Assembly: GCA_001898505.1 (NCBI GenBank)
Contig: MKTZ01000009.1
Location: 620,001-684,000, forward strand
Source of the DNA: Sphingobacteriales bacterium 50-39
GTDB taxonomy: Bacteria > Bacteroidota > Bacteroidia > Chitinophagales > Chitinophagaceae
Reading direction: 5' to 3'
DNA length: 64,000 nt
The stretch's first letter is position 1; each line of letters opens with the position of its first letter. Below, piece after piece: positions 8,542-17,503 of the stretch. The notes under the pieces are model-generated. The model ran no database searches, was not told where the DNA came from, and saw nothing but the letters and a program-made list of their open reading frames with translations. Position numbers and translations under genes: made by a program.

Positions 8542-10647
8542 ATGAGAAAAACAGCCCTTGCCGTATGCTGTCTGCTGACATGCATTTCAGTGTTTGCTCA
8601 GAATGACAGCTCCCGACTGGATGCCGGCAGCCTCGTCCTGAAAAGAAATTTTACCCAACATATTGCCATCAAAGGCGAGGACCTGGAGAAGATGCCTTTC
8701 TCCAATCTTTCAGATGCCATCAATGTCTGGATCAGCGGCGCCTATACCGTCAGCCGCAATCTGATCTATGTCGTGGATGGGAATATCATCAGCGATGTCT
8801 GCGCCTACAGCATCCATGACATCGAAGAGGTCGTGTTCGTACAAAATGCAAATGCCCTGACAGGCACCGCTGCCAACCAGCAGGAGATGGTGTTGATCAC
8901 CACCCGGAACGCCAGGAATAAAGGCATTGGGCGACCGGCCCTAAGGGCATCCAGCCAAACCTCTTTGGTGAACAGTCCCGGATCCATGCTCGAAAGCTAT
9001 TATCATAATTATGCGGGTCTGGATGCCACGTTCAAAAAGATCAGCGTGGGTGTGTCGGGAGATTATTTACAGGATGTGACCCCTATGCCAAAGCGAGCGA
9101 ACTATGATGCGGTGTTGCCCTATACCATGGACAGATGGCGTTTGAATGGGAATTTCACCTGGCGGGCAGACACGAAGAATACGGTGGAGGTGCGTGTGGG
9201 GTATGCAGATCAGAAACTGGATTCGGCGCAGAACTATACGCCGCCGGGATACCGTATCCTGAATTACAACGAGCGCAGTCACGAGTCCGATAAGCAGTTC
9301 ACTTCCTGGGCAAGATGGCGTGGCGAGTGGTTGCCCGGGTTGCGAAATGATCTGCAGGTGGGGTATATCCATTTCAGACAGCAGGGAAATTACTACAACC
9401 TGGGGCATTTTACGGATTCCTCTACCTACTATGATATCCGTCTGGCTGCCGGGGACTATCATATCCATCACATCTATGTACGGGACAGGCTAAGTTATAC
9501 GCTCCATGCGGGGGATTGGTCTTTCGAGCCGGCCTTCAATGCATCTTATCAGTATCTCAACCAGGCATATGGCCAGGCGTTTGGGGCGCAATCCGGTAAT
9601 CTTTCGGGCGGCGGATTTGGCGGCGGGAGTATTATCAACAGCACAGCGGCCGAAGGCCGGGGCTATAAGCTGTACGTGCTGACCCCCACACTGGACATCA
9701 CCTATAAGGAGCTGTTGAATATACAGGGCGGCGTTGTAGAGAATGTGTCGCATAAGAGCTCGACAGGGACTTCCCTGCCGAGGGCATCGGCTTTTGCCAG
9801 CATAGCCATCGATATATTACGTATCGATGGAGTGAGCCGTACCAATAGCCTGAAGCTGTTCGGATCGTATGCTCAACGCAGCGCTTATTATGTCACCGAC
9901 TTTTCATTGAATGATATCGACAATGCCAATGCGCCTTTTAAATTTCCTATAGATGGGAACCCTCAGGCTGTGATGGGTACTATTTTCACCGGTGGCATCA
10001 TCATGTCAAACCTGCCCGTTAGCATACCCAAATATTGGGTCTGGGAAGCAGGAGCAAGCTGGTCCGTGCTGAAGAACAGGCTGCAGATAGATTATAATTT
10101 CGAGCGCCGGAACCTCACTACCACAGGTTTTGTGAACAGCGTTGGCGGAATTAACACTTATTATTTCCCTGACTTTAAATCTGCCCAGCATAGAGTAGGT
10201 GTCAATGTCCGGATCATCGACAAGGATGATATAAGCTGGCAGTCCGGTTTGAATACCACCGTGCTGAGGACAAAAATCGACCCTGACCTGCAGAGTCCAT
10301 CGGACAACAGCATCATTGGTGATCACTACCCCGGGAATAACAAACCTTCCTTTACGGGTGGATGGACCAACAGGGTACATTGTCATCGGGTCAGCGTGGG
10401 AATGGATGTGCTATATCATTTCAGCGGAGAGAATATTGTTGCCAACTCCTTCAGTCAGATGACTACATATAGCAGGGATAATGCCTGGCTGGCCCAAAAT
10501 ATTTATATAGGGTATAAGATAGCGCTCCCGGAAAAAATGGGGTTGGAAGTGTATGTGGACAGCCGTGGTCTGGTACGGGGCGGTAATACGCCTTATATGA
10601 CCACACCCAGCAGGTACTATGGCATAGGTGGAAAGTTCAGTCTATAA
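8542..10647 (+). CDS. TonB-plug outer-membrane beta-barrel protein, copy 1
   Basis: A 701-residue outer-membrane protein with signal peptide (1-19, cleavage near VFAQ). Residues about 35-125 form a TonB-dependent receptor plug: DLEKMPFSNLSDAINVWISG, then NLIYVVDGNIISD, DIEEVVFVQNANALTG and the closing MVLITTR. The rest is a beta-barrel of alternating aromatic/polar strands, ending in YYGIGGKFSL with a short hydrophobic C-terminus, as in barrel proteins recognised by the BAM machinery. It lacks the N-terminal carboxypeptidase-like domain of SusC proteins, and no SusD partner is adjacent. Its substrate is unknown. It is the first of two tandem paralogues (next start 26 nt downstream). A TAACCTTG element ends 2 nt before the ATG. 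Confidence 0.85.
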   Translation: MRKTALAVCCLLTCISVFAQNDSSRLDAGSLVLKRNFTQHIAIKGEDLEKMPFSNLSDAINVWISGAYTVSRNLIYVVDGNIISDVCAYSIHDIEEVVFVQNANALTGTAANQQEMVLITTRNARNKGIGRPALRASSQTSLVNSPGSMLESYYHNYAGLDATFKKISVGVSGDYLQDVTPMPKRANYDAVLPYTMDRWRLNGNFTWRADTKNTVEVRVGYADQKLDSAQNYTPPGYRILNYNERSHESDKQFTSWARWRGEWLPGLRNDLQVGYIHFRQQGNYYNLGHFTDSSTYYDIRLAAGDYHIHHIYVRDRLSYTLHAGDWSFEPAFNASYQYLNQAYGQAFGAQSGNLSGGGFGGGSIINSTAAEGRGYKLYVLTPTLDITYKELLNIQGGVVENVSHKSSTGTSLPRASAFASIAIDILRIDGVSRTNSLKLFGSYAQRSAYYVTDFSLNDIDNANAPFKFPIDGNPQAVMGTIFTGGIIMSNLPVSIPKYWVWEAGASWSVLKNRLQIDYNFERRNLTTTGFVNSVGGINTYYFPDFKSAQHRVGVNVRIIDKDDISWQSGLNTTVLRTKIDPDLQSPSDNSIIGDHYPGNNKPSFTGGWTNRVHCHRVSVGMDVLYHFSGENIVANSFSQMTTYSRDNAWLAQNIYIGYKIALPEKMGLEVYVDSRGLVRGGNTPYMTTPSRYYGIGGKFSL

Positions 10648-10673
10648 TAACCTTACTTGGTAATAAACTTTGT

Positions 10674-12782
10674 ATGAAAAAAATAACCCTTGTCTTATGC
10701 ACAACGCTGGCGTCTTTATGCGTGATCGCGCAGAATGACAGCTCCCGATTGGATGCCGGTGGTATCGTTCTAAAAAGAAATTTTACCCAGCATGTCTCCA
10801 TCAGGGGAGAAGATCTGGAAAAAATGCCTTTTTCGAATCTTTCCGATGCCATCAATGTCTGGCTCAACGGAGCTTATACAGTCAGCCGAAACCTGGTGTT
10901 TGTGGTGGATGGGAATATCATCAATGACGTAAATGCATATAGCATCCATGACATCGAAGAAGTGGTCTTGCTGCAAAACGCAGCTGTCCTGTCAGGTACA
11001 GCCGGCGGACAACAGCAGATGGTATTGATAACCACCCGGCGGAGTAGTGCCGCCGGATGGCATATTCGTGGCGCGGCGCAGACCATGCTGGTGCACAGCC
11101 GGGATGCAACGACAAATTTGTACCATCAATATTATGCAGGGGTGGACAAAGGTTTTGATAAGTTCAGCGTAGGCTTGTCGGTGAATTATCTGCGGGATGT
11201 GCTGCCTATGAGGAAACAGGAAGGAGCGATACCAACACCGCTTCACATGGACAGATGGCGTCTGAATGGGAATTTTCACTGGACGCCAGACTCGAAAAAC
11301 GCAGTAGAATTGCACGTTGGTTTCGCTCCGCAGACATTGGATTCGACATTTAATTACCATGCGCCAGCAAACGCTGGATCTATTTTTACGGATGGCTTTA
11401 CGCATTCGCACGAAAATGACCAGCAGTTCAGCTCCTGGATAAGATGGCGTGGCGAGTGGTTGCCCGGGTTAAGGAATGACCTGCAGGTGGGATATCTTCA
11501 TTTTTCTCAGAAAGAGGGCAACAACATGCTGTACCATTTTGCACCTCCCAACGAAAGTTCCAATACTTATCAGAAGGGGAATGAGGATTTTCATATCTAT
11601 CAGTTCTATGTGCGGGATCGGTTGAGCTATGCCATTCATGCGCAAAATTTGACCCTCGAGCCTGCCATCAATGCGTCCTATCAGGATGCCGAGGAAGTAT
11701 ATAGAGAAGCGTACTATAGGGAGACTGGCCCCGAGGCAGGGACACCGGCCGGCGCGATTTACGGCGAGCCCGGCAGCGCGATGCTTAACCCCGGTCGCAT
11801 CAAGCTCTATGTACTGACACCCACCATTGACGTCAGCTATAAACAGGTGCTGAATATCCAGGCCGGGGTCGTATCGAATGTTTCGCACAGAGCCCCCGCG
11901 CATGCAGCGATAATGCTACCCAGGACATCCGCTTTTGGCAGTGTCGCCGTCGATTTGCTGAAGCTGGATGGAGTGAGCCGCAGCAACAGTCTTCAACTTT
12001 TTGCGTCGGCATCGCGACGCAGTCTCTATTCTTTTAGCGACAATTCTCTAAATGACGTCGATGGCAACGATCTGCCCTACCGGTATTACTATCCTGGCAG
12101 CCTGTTTACGGTGGGTAACATCTTTCCGGAGAGGTCCTACTATGCGATGCCGGCAGTTGATAAAGCGCCTAAATATTGGGTCTGGGAGGCGGGACTGTCC
12201 TGGAAATCAATGCATGGCCGGCTGCAGCTCGATTATAATTTCGAGCGCCGGAATTTTTCGAGGGGGGTGCTTACGAACCAGGGTGATACCACCGTCATCT
12301 ATTGGTTGAATACGATGAGTTCATCGCAGCACCGGCTGGGGGTCAATTATCGTTTGATAGATCGCGCCGGCGTCAGTTGGATGATGGGAGCGAATACCAC
12401 CGTGCTTCGCGTCCATAACGTAGCCGAACCTAATCCCTACATCATCGGCGATAACACACCTGACAACAAAAGACCCAGCTTTACGGGAGGCTGGATGAAT
12501 AGGATACAGTGTCATGGTTTCAGCCTGGGGCTGGATCTGCTATATCATTTCAGCGGGGAGATGTATGATTTTTCCGGCCAAAATTCATATGTCCTGGCAG
12601 CAAGAAGAAATGGCTGGATCCTGCAAAATGTCTATGCAGGTTATAAGGTTCCCATGCACAAAAAAATGAACCTGGAAATTTATGCAGACTGTCGTGCACT
12701 GGCAGGTGGCGGCATTTTATCCTCCGTGGATATGACGAGTGACAGAAGATATTACGGCGTCGGCGCCAATATTAGTCTCTAG
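10674..12782 (+). CDS. TonB-plug outer-membrane beta-barrel protein, copy 2
   Basis: A 702-residue paralogue of the preceding gene. The first 130 residues are almost the same (NDSSRLDAG, FSNLSDAINVW, VVDGNI, DIEEVV and MVLITTR are all shared). The barrel strands have diverged, but marker blocks such as WRGEWLPGLRNDLQVGY, LYVLTPT and YWVWEAG are kept. It ends RRYYGVGANISL. Signal peptide 1-20. The conserved plug with diverged barrel loops suggests duplication followed by change of ligand or surface epitope (inference). The stop codon overlaps the stop of the convergent ABC permease by 3-4 nt. Whether it is co-transcribed with copy 1 is open; the 26-nt gap holds its own TTTG motif immediately before the ATG. 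Confidence 0.85.
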   Translation: MKKITLVLCTTLASLCVIAQNDSSRLDAGGIVLKRNFTQHVSIRGEDLEKMPFSNLSDAINVWLNGAYTVSRNLVFVVDGNIINDVNAYSIHDIEEVVLLQNAAVLSGTAGGQQQMVLITTRRSSAAGWHIRGAAQTMLVHSRDATTNLYHQYYAGVDKGFDKFSVGLSVNYLRDVLPMRKQEGAIPTPLHMDRWRLNGNFHWTPDSKNAVELHVGFAPQTLDSTFNYHAPANAGSIFTDGFTHSHENDQQFSSWIRWRGEWLPGLRNDLQVGYLHFSQKEGNNMLYHFAPPNESSNTYQKGNEDFHIYQFYVRDRLSYAIHAQNLTLEPAINASYQDAEEVYREAYYRETGPEAGTPAGAIYGEPGSAMLNPGRIKLYVLTPTIDVSYKQVLNIQAGVVSNVSHRAPAHAAIMLPRTSAFGSVAVDLLKLDGVSRSNSLQLFASASRRSLYSFSDNSLNDVDGNDLPYRYYYPGSLFTVGNIFPERSYYAMPAVDKAPKYWVWEAGLSWKSMHGRLQLDYNFERRNFSRGVLTNQGDTTVIYWLNTMSSSQHRLGVNYRLIDRAGVSWMMGANTTVLRVHNVAEPNPYIIGDNTPDNKRPSFTGGWMNRIQCHGFSLGLDLLYHFSGEMYDFSGQNSYVLAARRNGWILQNVYAGYKVPMHKKMNLEIYADCRALAGGGILSSVDMTSDRRYYGVGANISL

Positions 12783-13528
12783 CGCGTATTCCAGCGGAAC
12801 CATTTAATACCAAAGGTGGCAAACACCGCCGTATAGCCCAGTGTGACCAAGAGAGCCATCGAACTATGGCTGTTCCAGGTAGATGGTTCCAAGGCTGCCG
12901 ATATAATGTCTTTCACCGTGCCATAAGGGGACCATTCGACGGCATTCGTTACATATGGACCCAGATAACCCGTCTCGCCGAACGTGCCTATCATGATAAA
13001 GAGAAAATATACCAGCCTTGTAACGACATTCACTGTCTCGGGATTTTTGATCAGCCCCACGATGATCTGCCCCAGGCTGAGATAGATCGCCCCGCCTACG
13101 ATAGACGCCAGCAGTCCAAATAGATAACCTCTGGCTTCGATACTAATGTCGTCGAATTTATAGCCTACGATGAAAAGTACGACGGTCGTGATAATGATCA
13201 TTAACAATTGCACCGCCAGTCGGCTCGTCATGATGGTCCATTTTGGCGCGGGCGCCACACGCAACCGTTGAAAGATGCCCTTGTCCCTGTCGCGTGCTAT
13301 CATATTTGTATAGCCCATCAATCCGATGGCAGTAAGTCCTACCGTGATGCAATTGGAGAGAACGCCGGTCCCGCCTAATTGGCCGATGAGACCCTTCCAG
13401 GAAATAAGGATCACCGTAGGCACCAGCACCACGAGAAGGGATGCCCGGCGATTGCGCCAAAGCGTGGTCATGTCGGCGCGCAGCAGTTTTATAAATACAG
13501 AGCCGGCGGATGGGATAGTTGTAGTCAT
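12779..13528 (-). CDS. ABC-2 type transporter permease
   Basis: A 249-residue membrane protein with six predicted TM helices and no signal peptide. The N-terminus KLLRADMTTLWRNRRASLL and the segment ARDRDKGIFQRLRVAPAPKW are hallmarks of ABC-2 permeases of the DrrB/NodJ type. The paired ATPase gene lies 21 nt upstream on the same strand, so the two form a two-gene exporter. Substrates of such pairs include drugs, lipids and polysaccharides; nothing here tells which. Confidence 0.9.
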   Translation of the reverse strand: MTTTIPSAGSVFIKLLRADMTTLWRNRRASLLVVLVPTVILISWKGLIGQLGGTGVLSNCITVGLTAIGLMGYTNMIARDRDKGIFQRLRVAPAPKWTIMTSRLAVQLLMIIITTVVLFIVGYKFDDISIEARGYLFGLLASIVGGAIYLSLGQIIVGLIKNPETVNVVTRLVYFLFIMIGTFGETGYLGPYVTNAVEWSPYGTVKDIISAALEPSTWNSHSSMALLVTLGYTAVFATFGIKWFRWNTR

Positions 13529-13549
13529 GGCTGATGTGTTGCAATTGCT

Positions 13550-14344
13550 TTATGAGCGGACTTCCGTACCCGTTAGTCCTATAAATACGTCTTCCAGCGT
13601 GACCTTCCCTTTGCGGGAGGCCTGGATCACTTCCGGCCTTTCACGATTGCTGTCGATGAGCGCCTGTGGCGTATCCGTAGCGATGATCTTACCGTGGTCG
13701 ATGATAGCGATCCGGTCGCAGACCGCTTCTGCCTCTTCCATACTATGCGTGGTCAGCAGGATGCCATGCCCTTTATCCCGCATGGCTTCTATTCTCACCC
13801 AGAGCTGACGGCGGGATTGTGGGTCCAGACCCGTAGTGGGTTCGTCCAGCAGCACCAGCTGCGGATCGTGGATGGTGGCGATGACCAGGGATATGCGTTG
13901 TTGCTGCCCGCCGGACAGCTGTCCATATTTTTTATTTGCGGAATCCTGCAGCTTGATATTGGCCAGGATAGATGCTACCTGCTCCTTTGACAGATCCACT
14001 CCGTAAATACCTGCATAGAGCTGTATGATCTCCGTGATCGTCAGCTCCGGCTGAAAGCTCGTAGCCTGCAGCTGTACTCCCATATTAGCCCGGGCATACA
14101 AAGGTTGTTCGCGGATGGAATAACCCGCTACCCGGATATTGCCGGATTGTGGTTTCAACAGACCTTCCACGGCGCTAAGCGTACTCGTCTTACCCGCCCC
14201 GTTAGGACCAAGAAGGCCGAATATCTCTCCTGGCCTTACTTCGAAGCTGACATTGCTGACTGCGTGGAAGCTGCCGTAGTATACGTTGAGGCCGTCAACC
14301 TGTAACACCGGGGTGGTCTGGCTAGTATGGTTGTCGTTGTTCAT
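13550..14344 (-). CDS. ABC transporter ATP-binding protein (ABC-2 exporter subunit)
   Basis: A 264-residue cytosolic ATPase. Walker A GPNGAGKTST is near residues 45-54. The Q-loop follows, then signature LSGGQQQRIS (about 143-152), Walker B LVLLDEPTTGLD (about 163-174) and the H-switch TTHSMEEAE. The C-terminal 40 residues contain the DrrA-like tail (VTLEDVFIGLTG), typical of ATPases that pair with ABC-2 permeases. It is the first gene of the exporter operon and is divergent from the membrane regulator gene with 71 nt between start codons. That spacing could allow joint control. Confidence 0.95.
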   Translation of the reverse strand: MNNDNHTSQTTPVLQVDGLNVYYGSFHAVSNVSFEVRPGEIFGLLGPNGAGKTSTLSAVEGLLKPQSGNIRVAGYSIREQPLYARANMGVQLQATSFQPELTITEIIQLYAGIYGVDLSKEQVASILANIKLQDSANKKYGQLSGGQQQRISLVIATIHDPQLVLLDEPTTGLDPQSRRQLWVRIEAMRDKGHGILLTTHSMEEAEAVCDRIAIIDHGKIIATDTPQALIDSNRERPEVIQASRKGKVTLEDVFIGLTGTEVRS

Positions 14345-14415
14345 GCGTGTAAATATGCAGAATCGCTTAACAATTACATAATACTAATCCCTTTTCTTTG
14401 TGACTCCTTCTATAA

Positions 14416-15231
14416 ATGAGCTATTTGTGTAATATATCCTTTCGGGGCCTTACCCTGGGGTTGCTACTTTTTCTGTCTTTTTCTGATGAGGCACAGGTAA
14501 AGGGGAACGACCGGGCGGACAGTGTTTTCGTTTTATTAAAGGAAAAGTATATCCAGTCCCTTGCAAAAAAGGACCTGGAGGATGCCCGGAAGATAACTAT
14601 GGTTACAACCACGGCAGTCGTCGCTGTGATCCTGCTGCTGATAGTGCTGGGCGCCGTTGTCATCAGCCGCCAGCGTCTCAAGATCAGGAATGAGCGTCTA
14701 ACGGGCGAGCGGGACAGACAGATATACCAGGCTCAGCGGGAGCTGATGCAGGCCGAGCTGCAAAACCGGCAGCTGCAGGAGGAAAGGCTGATACGGGAGC
14801 TGGAGGTCAAGCGGAAGGGGCTCACCAATAGCACCCTCCATGTCATCCAGAAGAACCAGCTGCTGGAAAATCTGCGAGACCGTCTGGAACTGATGGTAAA
14901 GGATGACAAGCGTGACCAGAAAAAGCAGCTGCAGCAGCTGATCCAGCAGATAAACCTCCATTTCAACCACGACCAGTACTGGAGTGAGTTCAGGGAGACT
15001 TTTGGCCAGGTGCACCAGCAATTTTTCGGTCATTTGAAGGCGCATTGCGAAGATCTTACGGGCAATGACCTCCGTCTGCTGTCCCTCATCAAATTAAACC
15101 TCACCTCCGGCGACATCGCCACCCTCCTTGGGATATCCCAGGACAGCCTGCGGGTTTCCAGGTATCGCCTGAAGAAGAAATTGTCTCTTAATAATGGGGA
15201 AAGCCTGACGGCATTTGTTCACTCCTTGTAG
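14416..15231 (+). CDS. Membrane-anchored HTH regulator of the Bacteroidota TPR/coiled-coil type, lacking the TPR part
   Basis: A 271-residue protein. Order: hydrophobic N-terminus resembling a signal peptide (1-26), a short extracytoplasmic stretch of about 28 residues, a TM helix (about 55-77, VTTTAVVAVILLLIVLGAVV), a long glutamine-rich coiled coil (about 80-175), and a C-terminal LuxR-like helix-turn-helix (NDLRLLSLIKLNLTSGDIAT...LGISQDSLRVSRYRLKKKL). In the family I recall, the outer part contains several TPR repeats that sense a ligand or partner; here it is almost absent. The frame is intact, so the gene may still work as a constitutive or partner-dependent regulator. The adjacent divergent ABC exporter is a candidate target (inference from position only). 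Confidence 0.7.
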   Translation: MSYLCNISFRGLTLGLLLFLSFSDEAQVKGNDRADSVFVLLKEKYIQSLAKKDLEDARKITMVTTTAVVAVILLLIVLGAVVISRQRLKIRNERLTGERDRQIYQAQRELMQAELQNRQLQEERLIRELEVKRKGLTNSTLHVIQKNQLLENLRDRLELMVKDDKRDQKKQLQQLIQQINLHFNHDQYWSEFRETFGQVHQQFFGHLKAHCEDLTGNDLRLLSLIKLNLTSGDIATLLGISQDSLRVSRYRLKKKLSLNNGESLTAFVHSL

Positions 15232-15318
15232 CCGTTGGTGCGGGATTGCAGCAGGACATGATGGGGTATTTGCGGGGATTGGAATAGAAACCTTATTTTT
15301 AGGGTAATAACATTCTAT

Positions 15319-15693
15319 ATGCGAAAAACACTATTCTTATCCATTGCCTTATCGTTAGCCGGCGCGATCAGTCTCCATGCCCAGTCGATAAAGGGCACCA
15401 GCTGGAAATTGTACATCGATGAATTGCACGATACATTGACCCTTCATATTAAGGGAGATTCCTCCTTTGTTACGGATGGATCAGGGGAAGTGGTGGTGCG
15501 CAGCCTCTGTAAGATCAGTAAGGATACTATCTCGATGAAGGACATCGACGGGAAATATGTTTGTCCTGACCAGACGGGTGTGTATATCTATGCGTTCATT
15601 GCGGATACGCTGACCATGACCCTGGTAAACGACCCTTGTGACAATCGTAGCAATAGTATCAACGGGTCACGCTGGATGCGGGCTAAGGACTAG
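15319..15693 (+). CDS. Small secreted protein of unknown function
   Basis: A 124-residue protein with a clear signal peptide (1-21, ending LHAQ). The mature part begins SIKGTSWKLYID and is beta-strand rich, with three cysteines (CKISKD, YVCPD, DPCDN). The opening GTSWKL and closing GSRWMRAKD resemble small lipocalin- or META-like secreted barrels, but I cannot assign a family. A TATTTTTA element lies 17 nt before the ATG. Its stop codon overlaps the convergent downstream gene by 4 nt. Confidence 0.6.
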   Translation: MRKTLFLSIALSLAGAISLHAQSIKGTSWKLYIDELHDTLTLHIKGDSSFVTDGSGEVVVRSLCKISKDTISMKDIDGKYVCPDQTGVYIYAFIADTLTMTLVNDPCDNRSNSINGSRWMRAKD

Positions 15694-16019
15694 TCCTGAA
15701 GGTCATCCAGCTCCTCCTGGAAGGCGTCATTGAGGTCCATGTCCCCTTCATTTCTGTCCAGGTGCTCGCCTTCCCGGCTGGAAGCTACCACACAGAGATA
15801 ATAGTAAATCTCTTCCTGGAATTTCCGGGTCAGTTGGGACTGCCAGTGGGTTAGACTGGGTTTTATATTGCCATCTTCGAAGAGTATGGTGCTGTTCACC
15901 GGGTTCTCCAGATTGAAAGCCTTATTCGCCAGCAGGAAGTCCGCGATATCCAGTTTCAGGTCCATGGGACCGGCGCCTAATGCATCCTTGGCGTCGTATA
16001 CGAGACAGTATTTAGCCAT
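15690..16019 (-). CDS. Small cytosolic protein of unknown function
   Basis: A 109-residue acidic protein starting MAKYCLVYDAKDALGAG. I chose the ATG at 16019 over an in-frame TTG 6 nt upstream, because a consensus TAnnTTTG box ends 3 nt before this ATG. No signal peptide or membrane segment. The middle (KPSLTHWQSQLTRKFQEEIYYYL) is helical; the end is rich in Asp/Glu. No family recognised. It lies between a terminator upstream and a convergent secreted-protein gene, so it is monocistronic. Confidence 0.6.
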   Translation of the reverse strand: MAKYCLVYDAKDALGAGPMDLKLDIADFLLANKAFNLENPVNSTILFEDGNIKPSLTHWQSQLTRKFQEEIYYYLCVVASSREGEHLDRNEGDMDLNDAFQEELDDLQD

Positions 16020-16022
16020 GTC

Positions 16023-16030
16023 CAAATATA
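16023..16030 (-). promoter_or_regulatory. TAnnTTTG promoter box abutting a start codon
   Basis: TATATTTG on the minus strand, an exact match to the Bacteroidota -7 element, ends 3 nt before the ATG at 16019. A transcription start about 4-5 nt downstream would fall at the start codon, giving a leaderless mRNA. Confidence 0.45.
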
Positions 16031-16032
16031 CA

Positions 16033-16056
16033 AAAACCCTGCATATGCAGGGTTTT
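16033..16056 (-). terminator. Intrinsic terminator, perfect palindrome
   Basis: AAAACCCTGCAT/ATGCAGGGTTTT is a perfect 24-nt palindrome, so the hairpin has a small loop. It is T-rich at its minus-strand end. It lies 20 nt after the stop of the small secreted protein gene and just before the next promoter. Confidence 0.75.
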
Positions 16057-16075
16057 GCTTGGGGAAAGGATTATT

Positions 16076-16477
16076 TTACAATTTGGTAACAACTGTGTTT
16101 TCAGTGACTGTGCGGGTAACGGCGAACTGACGTACGATCTCGTTATTGTCGTTGCGAATGATGAAGGTCGGACGGATGTCGGACTGCTCATTCTCGAAAT
16201 ATACGTTCTTGCTGAAATGAGTTGCGGTGAACTGTTTGCGATATACTACATCACCGTTGTCATTACGGATGATCAGCCAGAACTTTTCTCCAGTGGGATT
16301 TTCGAAATCTACATGGAATACTACATGATCTTCACTGACACCTACGTACTGAACGGTGACCTGCTCGTCGGTGAGCTTGGCTTTTTCGTTCTTGCCGCCG
16401 TTTGCCAGGCTGGCGATAGGGTTGTTGATGATAAGTAAAAGGGCTGCTGCAGAGATTGCTTTCAAAATGTTTTTCAT
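16076..16477 (-). CDS. Small secreted beta-rich protein, tandem paralogue 1
   Basis: A 133-residue protein with signal peptide (1-25, ending ASLANG). The frame is open further upstream, but I chose the ATG at 16477 because the sequence from there (MKNILKAISAAALLL) aligns with the start of the second copy. The mature part is one beta-rich domain: QVTVQYVGVSEDHVVFHVDF, GEKFWLIIRNDNGDVVYRKQF, IRPTFIIRNDNNEIVRQFAV, ending TENTVVTKL. The alternating strands look like an immunoglobulin-like or cupredoxin-like sandwich (inference). No cysteines or catalytic pattern in the mature part. About 60 percent identical to the neighbour by eye; each copy has its own terminator. The gap 16478-16848 (371 nt) holds the terminator of copy 2 and no gene. 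Confidence 0.75.
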   Translation of the reverse strand: MKNILKAISAAALLLIINNPIASLANGGKNEKAKLTDEQVTVQYVGVSEDHVVFHVDFENPTGEKFWLIIRNDNGDVVYRKQFTATHFSKNVYFENEQSDIRPTFIIRNDNNEIVRQFAVTRTVTENTVVTKL

Positions 16478-16763
16478 AACTGATTTTTTTTGTCTGTGAT
16501 TTAAATGGTAGGCTTGAATCGGAAGACGCAGACAATCGAGAGGATTTTCATTGCTGGAGAAGCAATCTTCATTAGACAATACAAAAATAGAAATACATCG
16601 ATGGGTGTGCAAACCATGTTTTGGGCGATTTCATTATGTCAAACCTCCGGACCGGACAGGCATCTGGCTGGTAATGAGTGTTTTGTAGCGAAAATTCTTA
16701 TGATGGGCAAAGATTTTCGACCTGTAGGGCAATAAGTTGTCCGAGGGACACCGAAAACAAAAA

Positions 16764-16783
16764 GCCCCGGAACTATCCGGGGC
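16764..16783 (-). terminator. Intrinsic terminator after secreted paralogue 2
   Basis: 8-bp stem GCCCCGGA/TCCGGGGC with loop ACTA, followed on the minus strand by TTTTTGTTTTCGG. It lies 65 nt past the stop of the gene at 16849-17259 and separates the two paralogues. Confidence 0.8.
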
Positions 16784-16848
16784 CCGCTCTATTGAATCGA
16801 TGGCTTCTGAGATATCTTTATCCAATCTAAATCCTAATCCTACGCTTA

Positions 16849-17259
16849 TTACAATTTCGTTACTACTGTGTTCTCGGTAACAACATTGCTAACGGCGAAC
16901 TTACGTACCACTTCGTTATTGCTGTTACGGATGATGAAGGTGGGACGGATCTCAGTATCTTCCTTCTGAACGAAGATGGATTTGCTGAAGTGAGCGCCGC
17001 TGAACTGTTTGCGATATACTACGTCACCAGCATCATTCTTGATGATCAGCCAGAACTTTTCGGCAGTAGGGTTCTCGAATTCTACGTGGAAAACAACCTG
17101 GTTTTCGTTGGTACCTACATATTGAACAGAAACCTGGTCGTCCTTGAGGTTGGCGTTCTTGTTACCATCGTTGGCAAGAGATGCCAGGGGATTGCTTACT
17201 GTGAATACTACTGCTACTGCAACTGCTGCCAGGGTCTTTACTACATAATTGCTTTTCAT
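16849..17259 (-). CDS. Small secreted beta-rich protein, tandem paralogue 2
   Basis: A 136-residue protein with signal peptide (1-29, ending LASLAND), followed by the same domain as its neighbour: QVSVQYVGTNENQVVFHVEF, EKFWLIIKNDAGDVVYRKQF, RPTFIIRNSNNEVVRKFAV and the C-terminus TENTVVTKL. Family and role unknown to me. Conservation of strands and of the last nine residues shows recent duplication. It is divergent from the tricorn-like protease gene across 244 nt of AT-rich DNA that must carry both promoters. Confidence 0.75.
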   Translation of the reverse strand: MKSNYVVKTLAAVAVAVVFTVSNPLASLANDGNKNANLKDDQVSVQYVGTNENQVVFHVEFENPTAEKFWLIIKNDAGDVVYRKQFSGAHFSKSIFVQKEDTEIRPTFIIRNSNNEVVRKFAVSNVVTENTVVTKL

Positions 17260-17503
17260 AACTATTCTGTTTTATCTTTTACAAAGTTTACAATTGGGTC
17301 GGCAAGCAATTCTGTGTTTGACGAGGCAAAAGTAGTACGTGATGGATGGGTGTACAAGCCTTCTTTTCCCTGATCTTATTACGTTCATCGGGGGGTACAC
17401 CCTCCGAAAGCCTTGTTAGACAGGGATTTTAACAAAATTTTGATATGACGACCAAGCGATTTTTGAGTATTGGATCGAGTCAAAAAATGCTTATTTTCAG
17501 CAT

